Notes: a model not told the origin generated them from the letters alone. DNA of 64,000 bases from Sequoia sempervirens (GCA_007258455.2 VDFB02139065.1:1-64000); one strand, 5' to 3'. Positions 24,315 to 35,307 are shown, counted from the stretch's first letter. Program-made: numbers and translations.

Positions 24315-25790
24315 GGTCATTAAGAAAGCTTTAATTAGGATATTTGATAAGTCATTAATCACATCAAACTGAGAAAAACTTTAGCGCATATGACTTAATT
24401 TTTCAAAGTACCTCCTATATGCAGAAAACATAATTAAATGCTAAATTTAGGTGTTACTGTAAAGCCCTATTTTTAACATCTGACAGTTAAAATGTGGTTA
24501 ACCACAGCCAATATGATTCACGAAGATCCTTTTATCCATTTTATCTATTCATTGACTTAGGATACATTCTCTCTTGCATCAGAAAGGTGGTTAATCGTGC
24601 ATCTGGGTGTTTATGTAGCGCATATGGTATCTGTTTTAGCACATATAGGGTCTTTTTCAGCATTTTCATAGGAAATCTTAAAATGGCCATATCTTGCTCA
24701 TGTTTTGGTCTTTTTCAGAGATTTTTTTTTGAAATGGGGTAGAATTTCATAAGCTATCTAATGGTGTAATTTTTTATCAGATTTGAAAAATTTATAGCTT
24801 TCAAATTCTCACATATTTGAAAAAATTTGCATGTTTTGAGATTTAATCACACTTTTGCTTGCATGCATGTGTTTCTTCTTGTCTTGGTGACTTTTTGGTG
24901 AATCATACGGAGCTAGAAAAGCATTGGAATCAGCCACAACAACAATTTGGAAAGCGAAAATAACTAGGTGCACTCATTTCATCCTTCATCTCTTAATCTT
25001 GTTTGTCACATCTTTCAATTTGGGACATAAAATAAAATCTTGTTTGATCACATCATTGCAATTTGGTTTAAAAAAAATCTTGTCTTCAATCACATATCAA
25101 AAATTGGGTCTAAAATTAATCATTGTCTTCCATCACATCTTGATTTGGGATCTAAAAAGAATGAGTGCTTCATTGTTTTATTCAAAACATTTCAATTTTC
25201 TAAAGGGAAATTAATCACTGTGAGCGTGAATCAAGTGTGTGTGTCTTCCAAAACACCTCACTTGGTTCACTTTTGTCATACCCTTTTTAGGAGGCCTGCT
25301 TGGAGCACACACCCCTCCAAGGGATGACCTCAATCAAAGTGTGAATCGAAAGACACGCTTGTTTGGAAGTTGAAATCTTGTCACTCTGAGCTAAGCCCCA
25401 AAGAACTTTATACCTTTGGGAAGTGAAGGTGAAGGGTGGGTTACCCCTTTCTCCCAGCTTATTGGCAAGATTTTGCTTCTGACTTATACCTAGTCAACCT
25501 TGTGAAAACTCACTTGAGACCTAATTGGCCATACCCCACTTGATTAGTCATCAGGCTTGTTGTTGTGTATTCAAGTGTTTGCTTAATCATAACATCTGAT
25601 CTTCGAAGACAAACTTATCATTGTGCTTAGTGTGTGTGTTCATGCATTTACATGTGAAATATTGTATTTGATAGTGCCCAAGTCAAATTTCCAATAAACT
25701 CTTGCCACATCATCCAAATCATACAATCTTGTCATTCCATATCATATCTTAGTCATCATCTCTTTAATCCAATCAATATCATTTTACACC

Positions 25791-27929
25791 ATGGAAACAT
25801 GGGAGGACATGGCACAAGAGGTTGTTCACATGCATCACACTCTTAAAACAATTCAAAAACCTTTGCCCAAAAAAGTCATTCACGACTTCCATAACATAAT
25901 ACAAAAACTTCAAGCAAACAAGTCACCTCAAATCCAACACCTCGTAGCTCAAGCCCAATACCTCATAGCCACATGTCAAATCCAACAACCACAAAATCAT
26001 CCCCTATCCATTCATTATCAACCAATTCCACCTCAACCTAAGGTGTCATCCCCTTCCACCTCATACCAATCTAATCCATCCACTTCTTCGTGTGTCAGTA
26101 CCACATCAACCTATCAATCCACATCACAAAAAACACATATGAATTTAAGTCCACCTGGGAAAAAAAATCAAGAGCCTTTAAGTTCTCATGCAACCATTCA
26201 CAAGGGGAATACTGATATAGGTTATGTACTCTCAAAGTATATATACAATAAAAATAAAAAACCTAAGCCAACACCTTCCACCCCTACACCTCCAAAGGAT
26301 GTGACCCAAGGGCTACAAGAAAGGAATCAAACATCACCATGTCCTCCAACACATATACTTGAACAAAAAAAAGAGTCCTCAAATGTCATGCCAAGTCCTT
26401 CAAGTCAACCATGTCATCCACAACCCCTTGAGTCAATTCAAGAGTCTCATGTCATAAGTTCAAGTCATCCTCTTTCATGCTCCTATGTTGTTGACCATCA
26501 AGAACATGCCAAGTCTCTCCGTGAGAAATCCCCATCCACTTCCATTCAAGTAACCCAAGAGGTATGTCAAGAGTCTACTCCCAAGCATGTGGAAACATCA
26601 AGCCCTAGTCCTAATCAAGATCAAATCACTTTCATCCAACCTATCCATAATCTATATCGTTTTTATGATCAAGATGATATCCATAATAATGAAGAGCCTA
26701 TCCATGAGCAACTTGATCCTATACCCATCCATGAGAAAGATATTCCAAATTCACCTCCACCTAGTCCTATCCATGATCTATCAACATCCATTTCCCTTGA
26801 TGAGACACATACCTCCCAAGCCAACATAGAAGATCAAACAAACACCTTGGATCTAAGTGAACACAATGCTAATCAAGATCCTAATGATCCTCCATCACCC
26901 ACAATTGACCCCATTGAAAGTCCTCCATCCTATCCTATTGGTCTTTCCACCCTCATTCATGAATGTTCCTCCTTAGAACAACAAAAACCATTATCTTCCC
27001 TTGCTTCATCTTCTCCATCCAATAAGGAACTCATGTCTAGTGTTCCACCTACACCTAGTCTCATTGTCCATTGCACACTTCAAAACATGAACCACCAAGA
27101 TAAAGGTCTAGACCTTCATGAACAAGATATTTTGGAGCCTGTCCATGTCAAAGTCCCTCCACGCTCTTATGACCTTGGACCCACACCCCAAGGACAACAA
27201 CCTAAAGATGTTGGTACTTCCTCCATGCATCCTAAGTCCACTTTCCATCATAAAGCCTATTGTATCCCTAAAACATATGTTGCCATTCCCCCTCCATCAT
27301 CCTACAAATGTCAAAAGCATGTGACCATACACCTTCCACCATCAACTTTGCCACCATTGCTTCCAACTCCTAATATCCCTCCATCAAATCTACCACCATT
27401 GCTTCCAACTCCTAATATCCCTCCATCTAATCTACCTCCACTTCTCCCAACACCTAATATCCCTACCATTCAATCCCCTTATCCCTCCATCCATAAATAC
27501 CCTAACATTCCTAATCATGACCAACAAATGCACACATTGCATAAACATGAAGCTTCCACCCATTCCACCATATCCATTAGATTCAAAAGAAATAATTTCA
27601 ATGCCTCTACCTATAAAGTCAAAAATCCTAAGGGTTCTCATGCCTTAGGACATCAATACAAAAACTCAAATCAAAATACATCCAAAAAGGTATATAAGCC
27701 CATACATCCAAAAGAAAAGGCCAAAACTAAAATGGTTTGGGTACCTAAGAAAAAAGAAATCAAGTCAAATGAGGCATTCACATCACAAAAATCCCAACCA
27801 TCCACTTCCATCCCACATTCTCATTCCATTCAAAAGTCTCAAATTCCTAAGTCCCACAAGCCAAATAAAAATCATAAAAAATACGAAGTCTATGTGGGTA
27901 CCAAAAACACATCATCCACCACCTCCTAA
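25791..27929 (+). CDS. Intact 712-aa Pro/Ser/Thr/His-rich protein of unknown function
   Basis: This is the only long uninterrupted frame in the window. Residues 1-65 are non-repetitive and probably helical (METWEDMAQEVVHMHHTL at the start). Residues about 66-510 are low-complexity Ser, Pro, Thr, His, Gln and Asn with many HP and SP pairs. Residues 516-557 are three copies of a 14-residue unit PPSNLPPLLPTPNI. The C-terminal about 130 residues are basic (KVKNPKGSHALGHQYKNSN, KMVWVPKKKEIKSN). No signal peptide, membrane segment, zinc knuckle, protease or polymerase motif is seen. A basic tail after a helical start could suit a nucleic-acid-binding Gag-like protein of a non-autonomous element, but this is inference. 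Lys/His/Pro-rich composition can also keep a frame open by chance because stop codons are rare in such sequence. Confidence 0.5.
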   Translation: METWEDMAQEVVHMHHTLKTIQKPLPKKVIHDFHNIIQKLQANKSPQIQHLVAQAQYLIATCQIQQPQNHPLSIHYQPIPPQPKVSSPSTSYQSNPSTSSCVSTTSTYQSTSQKTHMNLSPPGKKNQEPLSSHATIHKGNTDIGYVLSKYIYNKNKKPKPTPSTPTPPKDVTQGLQERNQTSPCPPTHILEQKKESSNVMPSPSSQPCHPQPLESIQESHVISSSHPLSCSYVVDHQEHAKSLREKSPSTSIQVTQEVCQESTPKHVETSSPSPNQDQITFIQPIHNLYRFYDQDDIHNNEEPIHEQLDPIPIHEKDIPNSPPPSPIHDLSTSISLDETHTSQANIEDQTNTLDLSEHNANQDPNDPPSPTIDPIESPPSYPIGLSTLIHECSSLEQQKPLSSLASSSPSNKELMSSVPPTPSLIVHCTLQNMNHQDKGLDLHEQDILEPVHVKVPPRSYDLGPTPQGQQPKDVGTSSMHPKSTFHHKAYCIPKTYVAIPPPSSYKCQKHVTIHLPPSTLPPLLPTPNIPPSNLPPLLPTPNIPPSNLPPLLPTPNIPTIQSPYPSIHKYPNIPNHDQQMHTLHKHEASTHSTISIRFKRNNFNASTYKVKNPKGSHALGHQYKNSNQNTSKKVYKPIHPKEKAKTKMVWVPKKKEIKSNEAFTSQKSQPSTSIPHSHSIQKSQIPKSHKPNKNHKKYEVYVGTKNTSSTTS
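27336..27461 (+). repeat. 42-bp in-frame tandem repeat, three units
   Basis: Units 27336-27377, 27378-27419 and 27420-27461 encode PPSTLPPLLPTPNI once and PPSNLPPLLPTPNI twice. The third unit has several synonymous changes relative to the second while the peptide is unchanged. Confidence 0.85.
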
Positions 27930-28377
27930 GAAAACATCTTCATTGCTTCCTACACCCCATCTACATCAAAATTTTCAACATTTATCACAGTGTGTGCAAC
28001 CATTGGTCATGGTTCCCTTCCATTTCACAATAATCCCACATACCTCCATCTCCCCATCCTTCAACTACTATCCTACATATCTTCCCAACCACCTTCCTAT
28101 GGTCCATGCTTTTGCATAAACCTATCATCCTCCCTACATAATCCACATCATCATCCACTATTCCCCATCCATTCTTAAATAAGCCTTTCATAATCCGCCA
28201 TCTACCTAATCCATCCCTTTCATGTCATCCCTTACCGACATCTATGAGCACTTGACATGATCCATGCAATGACATCCATCTAGTGGGACTATCACCTTTC
28301 ACAGAACTAGACACTTGAGTCCCTCCCATCCATCTTCTCCTTCCCTCCTATCCAAAAATACAAAAAAATTAAAAACA

Positions 28378-28420
28378 TGTCATAGGGTGAAAACCTGGCA
28401 AACAGGCAGTCTATTGACAG
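28378..28420 (+). mobile_element. Plus-oriented LTR start shared with giant element
   Basis: TGTCATAGGGTGAAAACC and the next 25 bases equal the reverse complement of 33808-33850 with about two differences. The upstream A-rich tract also matches the giant element's polypurine tract flank. After this the sequence diverges into a GCGCAT array. Confidence 0.65.
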
Positions 28421-28556
28421 AAAAATTAAAAAAAATAAAATTTTTGCATGTAGATTAGCGCATTTAGATTCTGTTTTCGCGCATCTGGGTAAAAGAGTGG
28501 CGCATCTAGTTTCTGTTGTTGTGCATTTAGATTACTGTTATCGCACATTTAGGTAC

Positions 28557-29388
28557 TGTTATTGTGCATCTGTATTCTATTTTCGCGCATCTAAGTAACA
28601 GAGTTGCACATCTCGGTTATGTTTTAGCGCATCTGGGAGTTTTTGTTGTGCATCTGGGAGTTTCTGTAGCGCATCTATGGTCTGTTTTAGCGCATTTGGC
28701 CCTGTTTTTAACATCTGACAGTTTTTAGTTTTCTGCAGCGCATCTGAGGATTTCTGTTGCACATCTGGGTGTTTCTGCAGCACATCTGAGTGTTTCTATC
28801 ACACATCTAGGTGTTTCTATAGCGCATATGGTATCTGTTTTAGCGCATACATGGTCTTTTTCAGCATTTTCATAGGAAATCTTAAAATGGCCATATCTTG
28901 CTCATTTTTTGGTCTTTTTCAAATATGTGAGAATTTGAAAGCTATTAATTTTTCAAATCTGATAAAAACTTACACCATTAGATAGCTTATGAAATTCTAC
29001 CCCATTTCAAAAAAAAATTCTCTGAAAAAGACCAAAAAATGAGCAAGATATGGCCATTTTAAGATTTCCTATGAAAATGCTGAAAAAGACCCTATATGCG
29101 CTAAAACAGATACCATATGCGCTATAGAAACACCCAGATGCACGACAGAAACACTCAGATGCACTGCAAAAACACCCACATGTGCAACATAAATCCTCAG
29201 ATGTACTGCAGAAAACTAAAAACTATCAGATTTTAAAAACAGGGCCAGATGCGCTAAAACAGACCACAAATGTGCTACAGAAACTCCCAGATGCGCAACA
29301 AAAACTCCCAGATGCGCTAAAACATAACCGAGATGCGCAACTCTGTTACTTAGATGCACGAAAATAGAATACAGATGCGCAATAACAC
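28557..29388. repeat. Large inverted repeat (foldback), arms about 365 bp
   Basis: 28557-28921 is the approximate reverse complement of 29023-29388, roughly nine bases in ten matching by eye, around a loop of about 101 bases (28922-29022). The arms include a GCGCAT array and the segment gcattttcataggaaatctt. At 24640-24820 the same segment runs on into the loop sequence in direct orientation. So the foldback is a truncated copy joined to a complete inverted copy. Confidence 0.8.
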
Positions 29389-30091
29389 TACCAATCTACT
29401 TTTTGTTACTCATCTGGAGGTACTGTCCTATTGGGGCATCATCATCAATATCAAGACATCGAAGTAAAGTATGAAACCAGAACCATAAAAAAGGATGCAA
29501 GAGAGAATTGCATGTAGAGAGGGTTTTTAGCGCATATGAACAACAGAATTGCGCATTTAAGAATTTTTTCCCAAAACGCTGATGTGATGAAAAATGATGA
29601 TTAACATTGCTTCCTTAGTCAATAGATAGATAAAATTATAGGGCCATCATGCTGATAGGATAGAAAATTTGATAGAGAAATGATAACGTTGCTTTCAAAA
29701 TAGAAAAAAAAGAGTAGATAGCTGATAACTTTGTGATGAATGACAAAGAGTAAAATGATTGTTTTTGATAACTTTGCTTCTCGCGATTTTGAAAAACAAA
29801 GAGTAGATGTGTGATAAATTTGCATTCTGCGATAGAAAACAAATAGTAAAAAAAAAAGAGATAAAAATTTGCATTCATGATTGAAATACAAATAGAAAAT
29901 GATATGTGTGTTGATAAATTTGCTTTCCTGAAAAGAAAAACAAATAGTAAATGATGATAAAGTAGATTGATTGGACCTGCTGATAGATTGATGTAGCACC
30001 TGATATGGGTCATTGATATGTTATGTTGGCTAGATAGATCATGTGATATGGGTCTGATGTGATGTATTTGTTGTGATGGTTGAACAAAATA

Positions 30092-30111
30092 GGAGGCTTT
30101 CAAAAGCCTCC
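30092..30111. repeat. 20-bp near-perfect palindrome before PMD frame
   Basis: GGAGGCTTT and AAAGCCTCC are exact reverse complements separated by CA. It is conserved at 45883-45902 and 52053-52072, always immediately upstream of the PMD-like reading frame. Confidence 0.7.
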
Positions 30112-32036
30112 AGATCAGAGAGCGGTTCCCACTATGTTGGGAGCGGATAGGAGAGCTGACTCCTGCAAAGTTACATATGATAGCAGACTGTGGATTGGGA
30201 CCATTGTTGGCCATGCCACAAGGCATTCAGGCCAATAGGGGGCTATTGACGGCCTTGGCCGAGAGATGGCATTTAGAGCATAACACCTTCCACCTGCTGA
30301 TGGGTGAGATGAGTGTGACGCCTAAGGACGTGTATCAGATTCTGGGGATTCCGGTTGTTGGTGCCCTTGTGGTTTATGACCACAAAGAGATTGGTGGGAC
30401 AGAGGCATTATAACAGATATGTGGCGATCCCGGTATATATGATTACTAAAATAGACTAGGGTGATTTTAGCAGGTATCCCGCTCTAGTTGCGTGTTGGCT
30501 GCATTTGTCAGAGGTTTTCTTGGACCGAACCATCGGTCCAAGGGATTCGCCATGGGTTGGGGGAGGATGCTAGAGTGGATGATTACATAGCCACAGAGAT
30601 TTTCCTAGGGGAGCTGTGTCTTGGCTGATATGTATCACGATCTTCATCGGATTGTTTACAGAGGATCGACGAGCCTAGCGAGTGGAGTTACATTGTTACT
30701 GATCTAGGCGTGGGAGCACATTGTTGTCACGAGACCAGCAGGGAGGCCGTATGTGTATGCATATTCTGGCGCAGTTGTCCAGCAGAGGCTGGGCAAGGTA
30801 GAATACTGGCGGCGAGTTTTTGATGATGTTGATGTGGTGATATGGAGGCCCTACACAGACTGCGAGGCATGGGCGACCGATCACCTAGAGATGCCTTTTG
30901 TTTGCTGACCACGATATCTGATAGGGCGGACGCCCTTTATTATTGAGAGGTTTCTGGCACTACATGTTCTGAGGCAGTTTGGATTCACTCAGGGGATGCC
31001 CCAGGGCGTTGCTCATTATGGGCGGCGCAAGGGGGATGTAGGATGGGGGCCATGCATTCCATACCAGGCAGTGTATACAGAGTACTCGTCATTATAGTCC
31101 GAGGTATGGGCGGATAGGCCAGAGGTATTGGATGCAGGGATGATAGATGATTATGCCCAGTATTTTCATACACATCCGTTTCCACGGTTCATAGTGCCAG
31201 ATGAGGCACGGGCGATCAGAGTAGCATCACAGCCAGGAGCAGGGATACAAGGAGGTGTGGCCGGTGGGGAGCAGGCTATGGGTGGATGGGGGCAGGCTAT
31301 GGGTAGAGGAGAGGAGGAGGAGGGAGAGGAGAGTGAGGAGAGTGGAGATGGGGAGGAGGAGGAAACCTCAGACGATGGAGACGATGGAGATGATGGGGAT
31401 GAGGAGAGGCAGCAGAGAATAGAAAACCTAGGCAGAGTACCGATTCCTCGGCAGACCAGATCTGGTGGTAGGCCTCAGACAGTGATTAGGGTGACATCCT
31501 CGTCTCAGCAGGAACAGATAGATGCTTTGCAGGGTCAGGTGCAGACCTTTCAAGGGCAGTAGGCATAGCTACAGAGTCAGTTAGCGCAGGCTCAGAGCAT
31601 GATAGTGCAGTTACAGGCACAGCTTGCACAGGCCCAGACACAGGCACAGGCACAGGCACAGGCACAGGTACCTGCCCTTGATTCCCAGGTGTCACAGTTG
31701 ATAGCGGAGAGGGATGCCCTTAGACGGCGAGCACTGGAGGCCGAGGGTGTGGCACAGAGGCTGATGGGTACCATAGAGAGTACCTCCTTACGAGAGGCCA
31801 TTGCAGAGGGGTTCGAGCCTACTAGGGAGGCCGAGTACTATAGAGTTCGATATGAGGAGTTATGCCCTCCTGAGCGGCGAGAGCCATATCCCAGATTGTA
31901 CAGCAGGACTAGGACCCAATCACGGACATCGACACATGGTAGAGAGATTACAGGGCCTCGACGGGATCCTGATGCCGGGACTAGTGGCAGGCCACCTCCT
32001 TCCGAACCAGCTCCTTCAGGGGCATCCACCTGTTAG
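30112..32036 (+). pseudogene. Plant mobile domain (PMD) protein pseudogene, copy in left LTR
   Basis: The plus strand reads ERIGELTPA, ADCGLGPLLAMPQG, then LLTALAERWHLEHNTFHL and GEMSVTPKDVYQILGIPVVG. The latter match the PMD signature of an ERW-x-x-E-x-x-TFHL-x-x-GE-x-x-TL-x-DV-x-x-LLG-x-P type. The domain continues, with stops, through LADMYHDLHRIVYRG, WAWEHIVV, VIWRPYTD and YLIGRTPFIIERF. An acidic Glu/Asp/Gly-rich stretch, a Gln-Ala repeat with coiled-coil character and a stop at 32036 follow, about 640 codons in all. Host PMD proteins such as MAIN and MAIL1 are nuclear and act in silencing; PMD is also carried by transposons. Here it lies antisense to gag-pol inside the LTR and is inactive. 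Confidence 0.75.
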
Positions 32037-32389
32037 GCATTTGGGGCTGATTCATTATGTATATTGAGTTTTGATCATGTCTTATGTATGATGTTCTGAC
32101 CTTGTTAGCTTCATTGGACATTTAGACATTTGTATTATTTTGATGAGCGATGATATGCAGCGGCGATGTTTCTGATGATGTTATGTTCATGTGTTTGTGA
32201 TATGAGATGGATATTACTTGTATGCATGTATGATATGAGATGGATTTTGATATGCTTTTTCCTATGTTTGCGGACTAATCATTATGATGTAGGATGGTGT
32301 AGTAATTATGATGTGAATGCAATGATTTTGTGATGATGTATGTATATATGTGAGATGTTAATTTTTTTGAATTTTTCATGTATGAAATG

Positions 32390-32765
32390 CATCATGATAT
32401 GATAGATAATGAATGTGGTATGAATAATGATGAAAAGATAAATGATATGTAAAATGGTAATATGATGATAATGAAATGATGATAAAATGATAAATGCGAA
32501 TTGTAATGAAATGAATGATAAAATGATAAATGAATGATAAAATGATAAATGATAAATGATAATGGTGATGAAATGATATGAAATGATAAAATGATTAAAT
32601 GATGAAATGATAAAGGATAATGATACAATGATAATGATATATGAGAAGGATGATGATAATGAGAATGATAATGAATAATAAATGATATGGAAATGATAAA
32701 GATAAATATGATAAAATGAATGCTAAAATGAGAATGAATGATAAAATGATAAATGAACCCTGAAT
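32390..32765. repeat. ATGATAAA-type tandem repeat
   Basis: Imperfect runs of gataaaatgataaatgaatg-like units over about 375 bases. The homologous block is at 54370-54745. The long minus-strand frame across it is a by-product of the repeat (Ser/Ile/His/Phe only). Confidence 0.85.
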
Positions 32766-33850
32766 GGATGCAATGAATCAAATGTCCAAATGTCCTCCAC
32801 AAAGACTCAAAACTATACGACAACTGTTAATGCGTTCATTCAGCCTTGCAAAATACTGATGTGAATCCAATATGTAGATATATGTAATGATCTAATGAAT
32901 ATGCAACTATATGCAACTAACCAGTTTGTTGAGCCTTTTAGAAGCCTTCTTGAATCATCATAGAACTATTTAAAATGTTGGAAGTATGTACAAGCATCAG
33001 AGGGGAAATTAGCGCCAATGATGACCAGAGTACAACTTTCATGAATTTTGATATAGCAAGCGAACACAAGCATCGATGTATAATTGAACCAAGATGACCT
33101 GAGCATTTCTTGCATAAACAGACAAAGATTAACCACCTTTCTGATGCAAATGTGGAACTGTCATCGAAGATATTGCTTTGATCGTCATGTCTTGTGACAT
33201 ATTTGCATTAGATTGATTGTTTACCTCAAGACAGCAAGCAAAGAAAAATCATTCTCGTTCCTTGCTACTCTAGTTCAGTACATCATTGAGTGTGCTCTAG
33301 AGTAATGATATCAAAAATCAAACAACTTTTGGTCAAACATGTAATACTATTATTTCATGCATTATTCAGATTTCTGGATCATCCAATAGACAAGGATATG
33401 ATATCTTGCTGAAAAGTGTTTCATGATCGGATAAAGTTGTTACATGAGTTTGTTGTTTGTTTGCATGCTCAGATTCTATGTCATGGTCTAGCTGTTTTGG
33501 TATGCTCTGAAAGTTAAGTGCCCCCAGTTGAGTTTTGCCCTGTTTATTGACACAACTTGCGGAAAGGAATATGTACAAACGATCAAGCCATGGTAAGACG
33601 TTTTAACCCTCTAGGCAGATGGCAGCAGGATGATGCGATTAATGACCCTAAGATGTGAAAAAGATGTGGAAAAAGGAAGCTTTGAAAAGACAAAGTGCAA
33701 AACAGGAACTAATAGATGGAAAGGTACGGATAGCGTCTGTTTGCCAGATTTTCACTATCCGTATTTATTGCATTTTTCTGATTTATTTTTGATTTTTTTG
33801 TATTTTTTTGTCAATAGATTGCCTGTTTGCCAGGTTTTCACCCTATGACA

Positions 33851-33868
33851 TTCTCTTTTCATTTTTTT
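33851..33868 (-). promoter_or_regulatory. Polypurine tract of giant element
   Basis: The minus strand reads AAAAAAATGAAAAGAGAA immediately before the LTR start TGTCATAGGG. A polypurine tract adjoining TG is the plus-strand primer site of LTR retrotransposons. Confidence 0.75.
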
Positions 33869-33870
33869 GT

Positions 33871-34109
33871 ATTTCTTCAGGACTTTTTCTGCTGTTTTTG
33901 GATGTTTTCAGGACTTTTTGTGCTGTTTTTAGATTTTTTTAGGACTTTTTCTACTATTTTTGGATTTCTTCAGGACTTTTTCTGCTGTTTTTGGATTTCT
34001 TCAGGACTTTTTTTGCTGTTTTTGGATTTCTTCAGGACCTTTTCTACTGTTTTTGGATTTCTTTAGGACTTTTTCTGCTATTTTTGGATTTCTTCAGGAC
34101 TTTTTCTGA
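33871..34109. repeat. 31-bp minisatellite, about 7.7 units
   Basis: Plus-strand unit close to atttcttcaggacttttt followed by ctgctgtttttgg, repeated eight times with small changes and the last unit partial. It fills the space between the end of pol (34111) and the polypurine tract, so it is in the element's 3' untranslated part. Confidence 0.9.
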
Positions 34110-34110
34110 C

Positions 34111-35307
34111 TTAAACATAATACTTCTTAAGATGTATACTGTTGATGGGTTCATCAAATAGGTCTCCTTCTGGCATTGATAACTTGTATGCTCCTGAACT
34201 GTAGACTGCAATAACCACATAGGGGCCTAACCAATTTGGTTCAAACTTTCCCTTCTTTTCTCTATCTTGTTGATTGCATGGGTTCTCTTTTAGAACTAGA
34301 TCACCCACATGAAAGGTACGTGGCTTTACTTTGTGATTATAGCTACGAGACATCATCTGTTGGTACGCTTTCAAATGGTCTGCTGCTCTCTGTCTCTTTT
34401 CATCTAAAAGTTCTAACTTTTGGAGTCAAGAAACTCTGTATTCCTAATCTGTTATGAGACCTTTCAGTGATGCTCTTAATGAAGGTATTTCTACCTCTAA
34501 AGGCAATATGCCTTTTGCTCCATAGACGAGGGAAAAAGGTGTCACTCCTATCGGCATTCAGACACTTGTTCTATAAGCCCACAAGGCGGGATTGAGTTGA
34601 ACATGCCAATCTTTCCCTGAGTCATTAACAGTCTTCTTCAAGATCTTTAGTATAGTCTTGTTTGAGGCCTCTGCTTGGCCATTCCCTTGAGGATAGTAAG
34701 GCGTGGAATATCTGTGCTGAATATGGAATCTTTCACAAAGTTCATCAACATCCTGATTTTTGAAAGGGTGACCATTATCTGTAATAATGGCATTAGGAAT
34801 ACCATATCGACAAATAATGTAGTTGAGTATGAAGGATGAGATCTATTTTCCAGTGACTTTAGAGAGAGGTACTGCCTCAATCCACTTAGTGAAATATTTT
34901 GTCGCTGTGATAATGAACTTATGCCCATTTGAAGAAGGATGAATTTTGCCCACTAGATCTAACCCCCATTGAGAGAATGGCCAGGTGGGTGTAAACGAAT
35001 GAAGTTCTTGTGCAGGGGCATGAATAAGATTCCTATGAATCTGACATTTTGAGCATGTTTTAACAAAAGTGAATGATTCCCTTTCCATTGTAGGCCAGTA
35101 GTAACCCATTCGAATCAATTTCTTGGATAAGGTTAGTCCACTCGAATGAGTACCAAAAATGCCCCCATGAACTTCTTGTAAAGCTTTGTCGGATTCGTCA
35201 CGTTCAAGACATCGAAGTAAAGTACCATCAAGACCACGGCGATAAAGGGTATCAGCGATGAGGGTATATCGAGAGGATTGTCGGATAAAGTTACGCTTTT
35301 GGTTGTG
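34111..35307 (-). pseudogene. Giant element integrase
   Basis: On the minus strand: the zinc-binding part with EVHGGIFGTHSSG and TFVKTCSKCQIH (HHCC); the first catalytic aspartate in SQWGLDLVGK; a variant TATKYFTKWIEA, where the family usually has TDYFTKW; the second aspartate in AIITDNGHPF; the glutamate in NGQAEASNKTILKIL; then WAYRTS and the GPYVV-type C-terminal block ending HLKKYYV. All catalytic residues remain. Stops at about 34841, 34549 and 34428 (TAG, TGA, TGA) break it without frameshift. No chromodomain follows, which fits Tat rather than chromovirus. Confidence 0.85.

Larger units (their letters stand above)
24315..29527 (+). mobile_element. Nested insertion, likely a non-autonomous LTR element in plus orientation
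   Basis: This segment interrupts the giant LTR at tttagcgcatatg, which is present on both sides (24302-24314 and 29526-29538). Near its right part, 28355-28420 reads aaatacaaaaaaattaaaa followed by TGTCATAGGGTGAAAACC. That is the polypurine-tract flank plus LTR start of the giant element, but in plus orientation. It encodes one long low-complexity protein (25791-27929) and no polymerase motifs. Sequence at 24600-24830 recurs at 28780-28921 and, inverted, at 28922-29100, which suggests paired LTR parts. Exact termini and any primer binding site are unclear. Confidence 0.5.
29528..33850 (-). mobile_element. 3' LTR of giant Tat-type element, right part
   Basis: Continues the LTR from 24314 at the same point (tttagcgcatatg then aacaacagaattgcgc). 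Homology with 45330-47788 and 51490-55656 holds along its length, with roughly 5 percent differences by eye in the part I compared. It ends at 33850, where the minus strand starts TGTCATAGGG directly after a polypurine tract. Together with 22273-24314 the LTR is about 6.35 kb. It contains an antisense PMD pseudogene (30112-32036) and a tandem ATGATAAA region. Confidence 0.8.

Noticed and set aside
31486..31801. Minus-strand frames with VPVPVP and ACACAC repeats
   Set aside because: They are the reverse strand of the Gln-Ala repeat in the PMD pseudogene.
32392..32823. 143-codon minus-strand frame rich in Ser, Ile, His and Phe (also at 54374)
   Set aside because: It is the translation of the ATGATAAA tandem repeat; such repeats keep frames open without being genes.
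34647..34928. Separate 93-codon minus-strand protein
   Set aside because: It overlaps the integrase core in another frame; the integrase frame has the DDE motifs.
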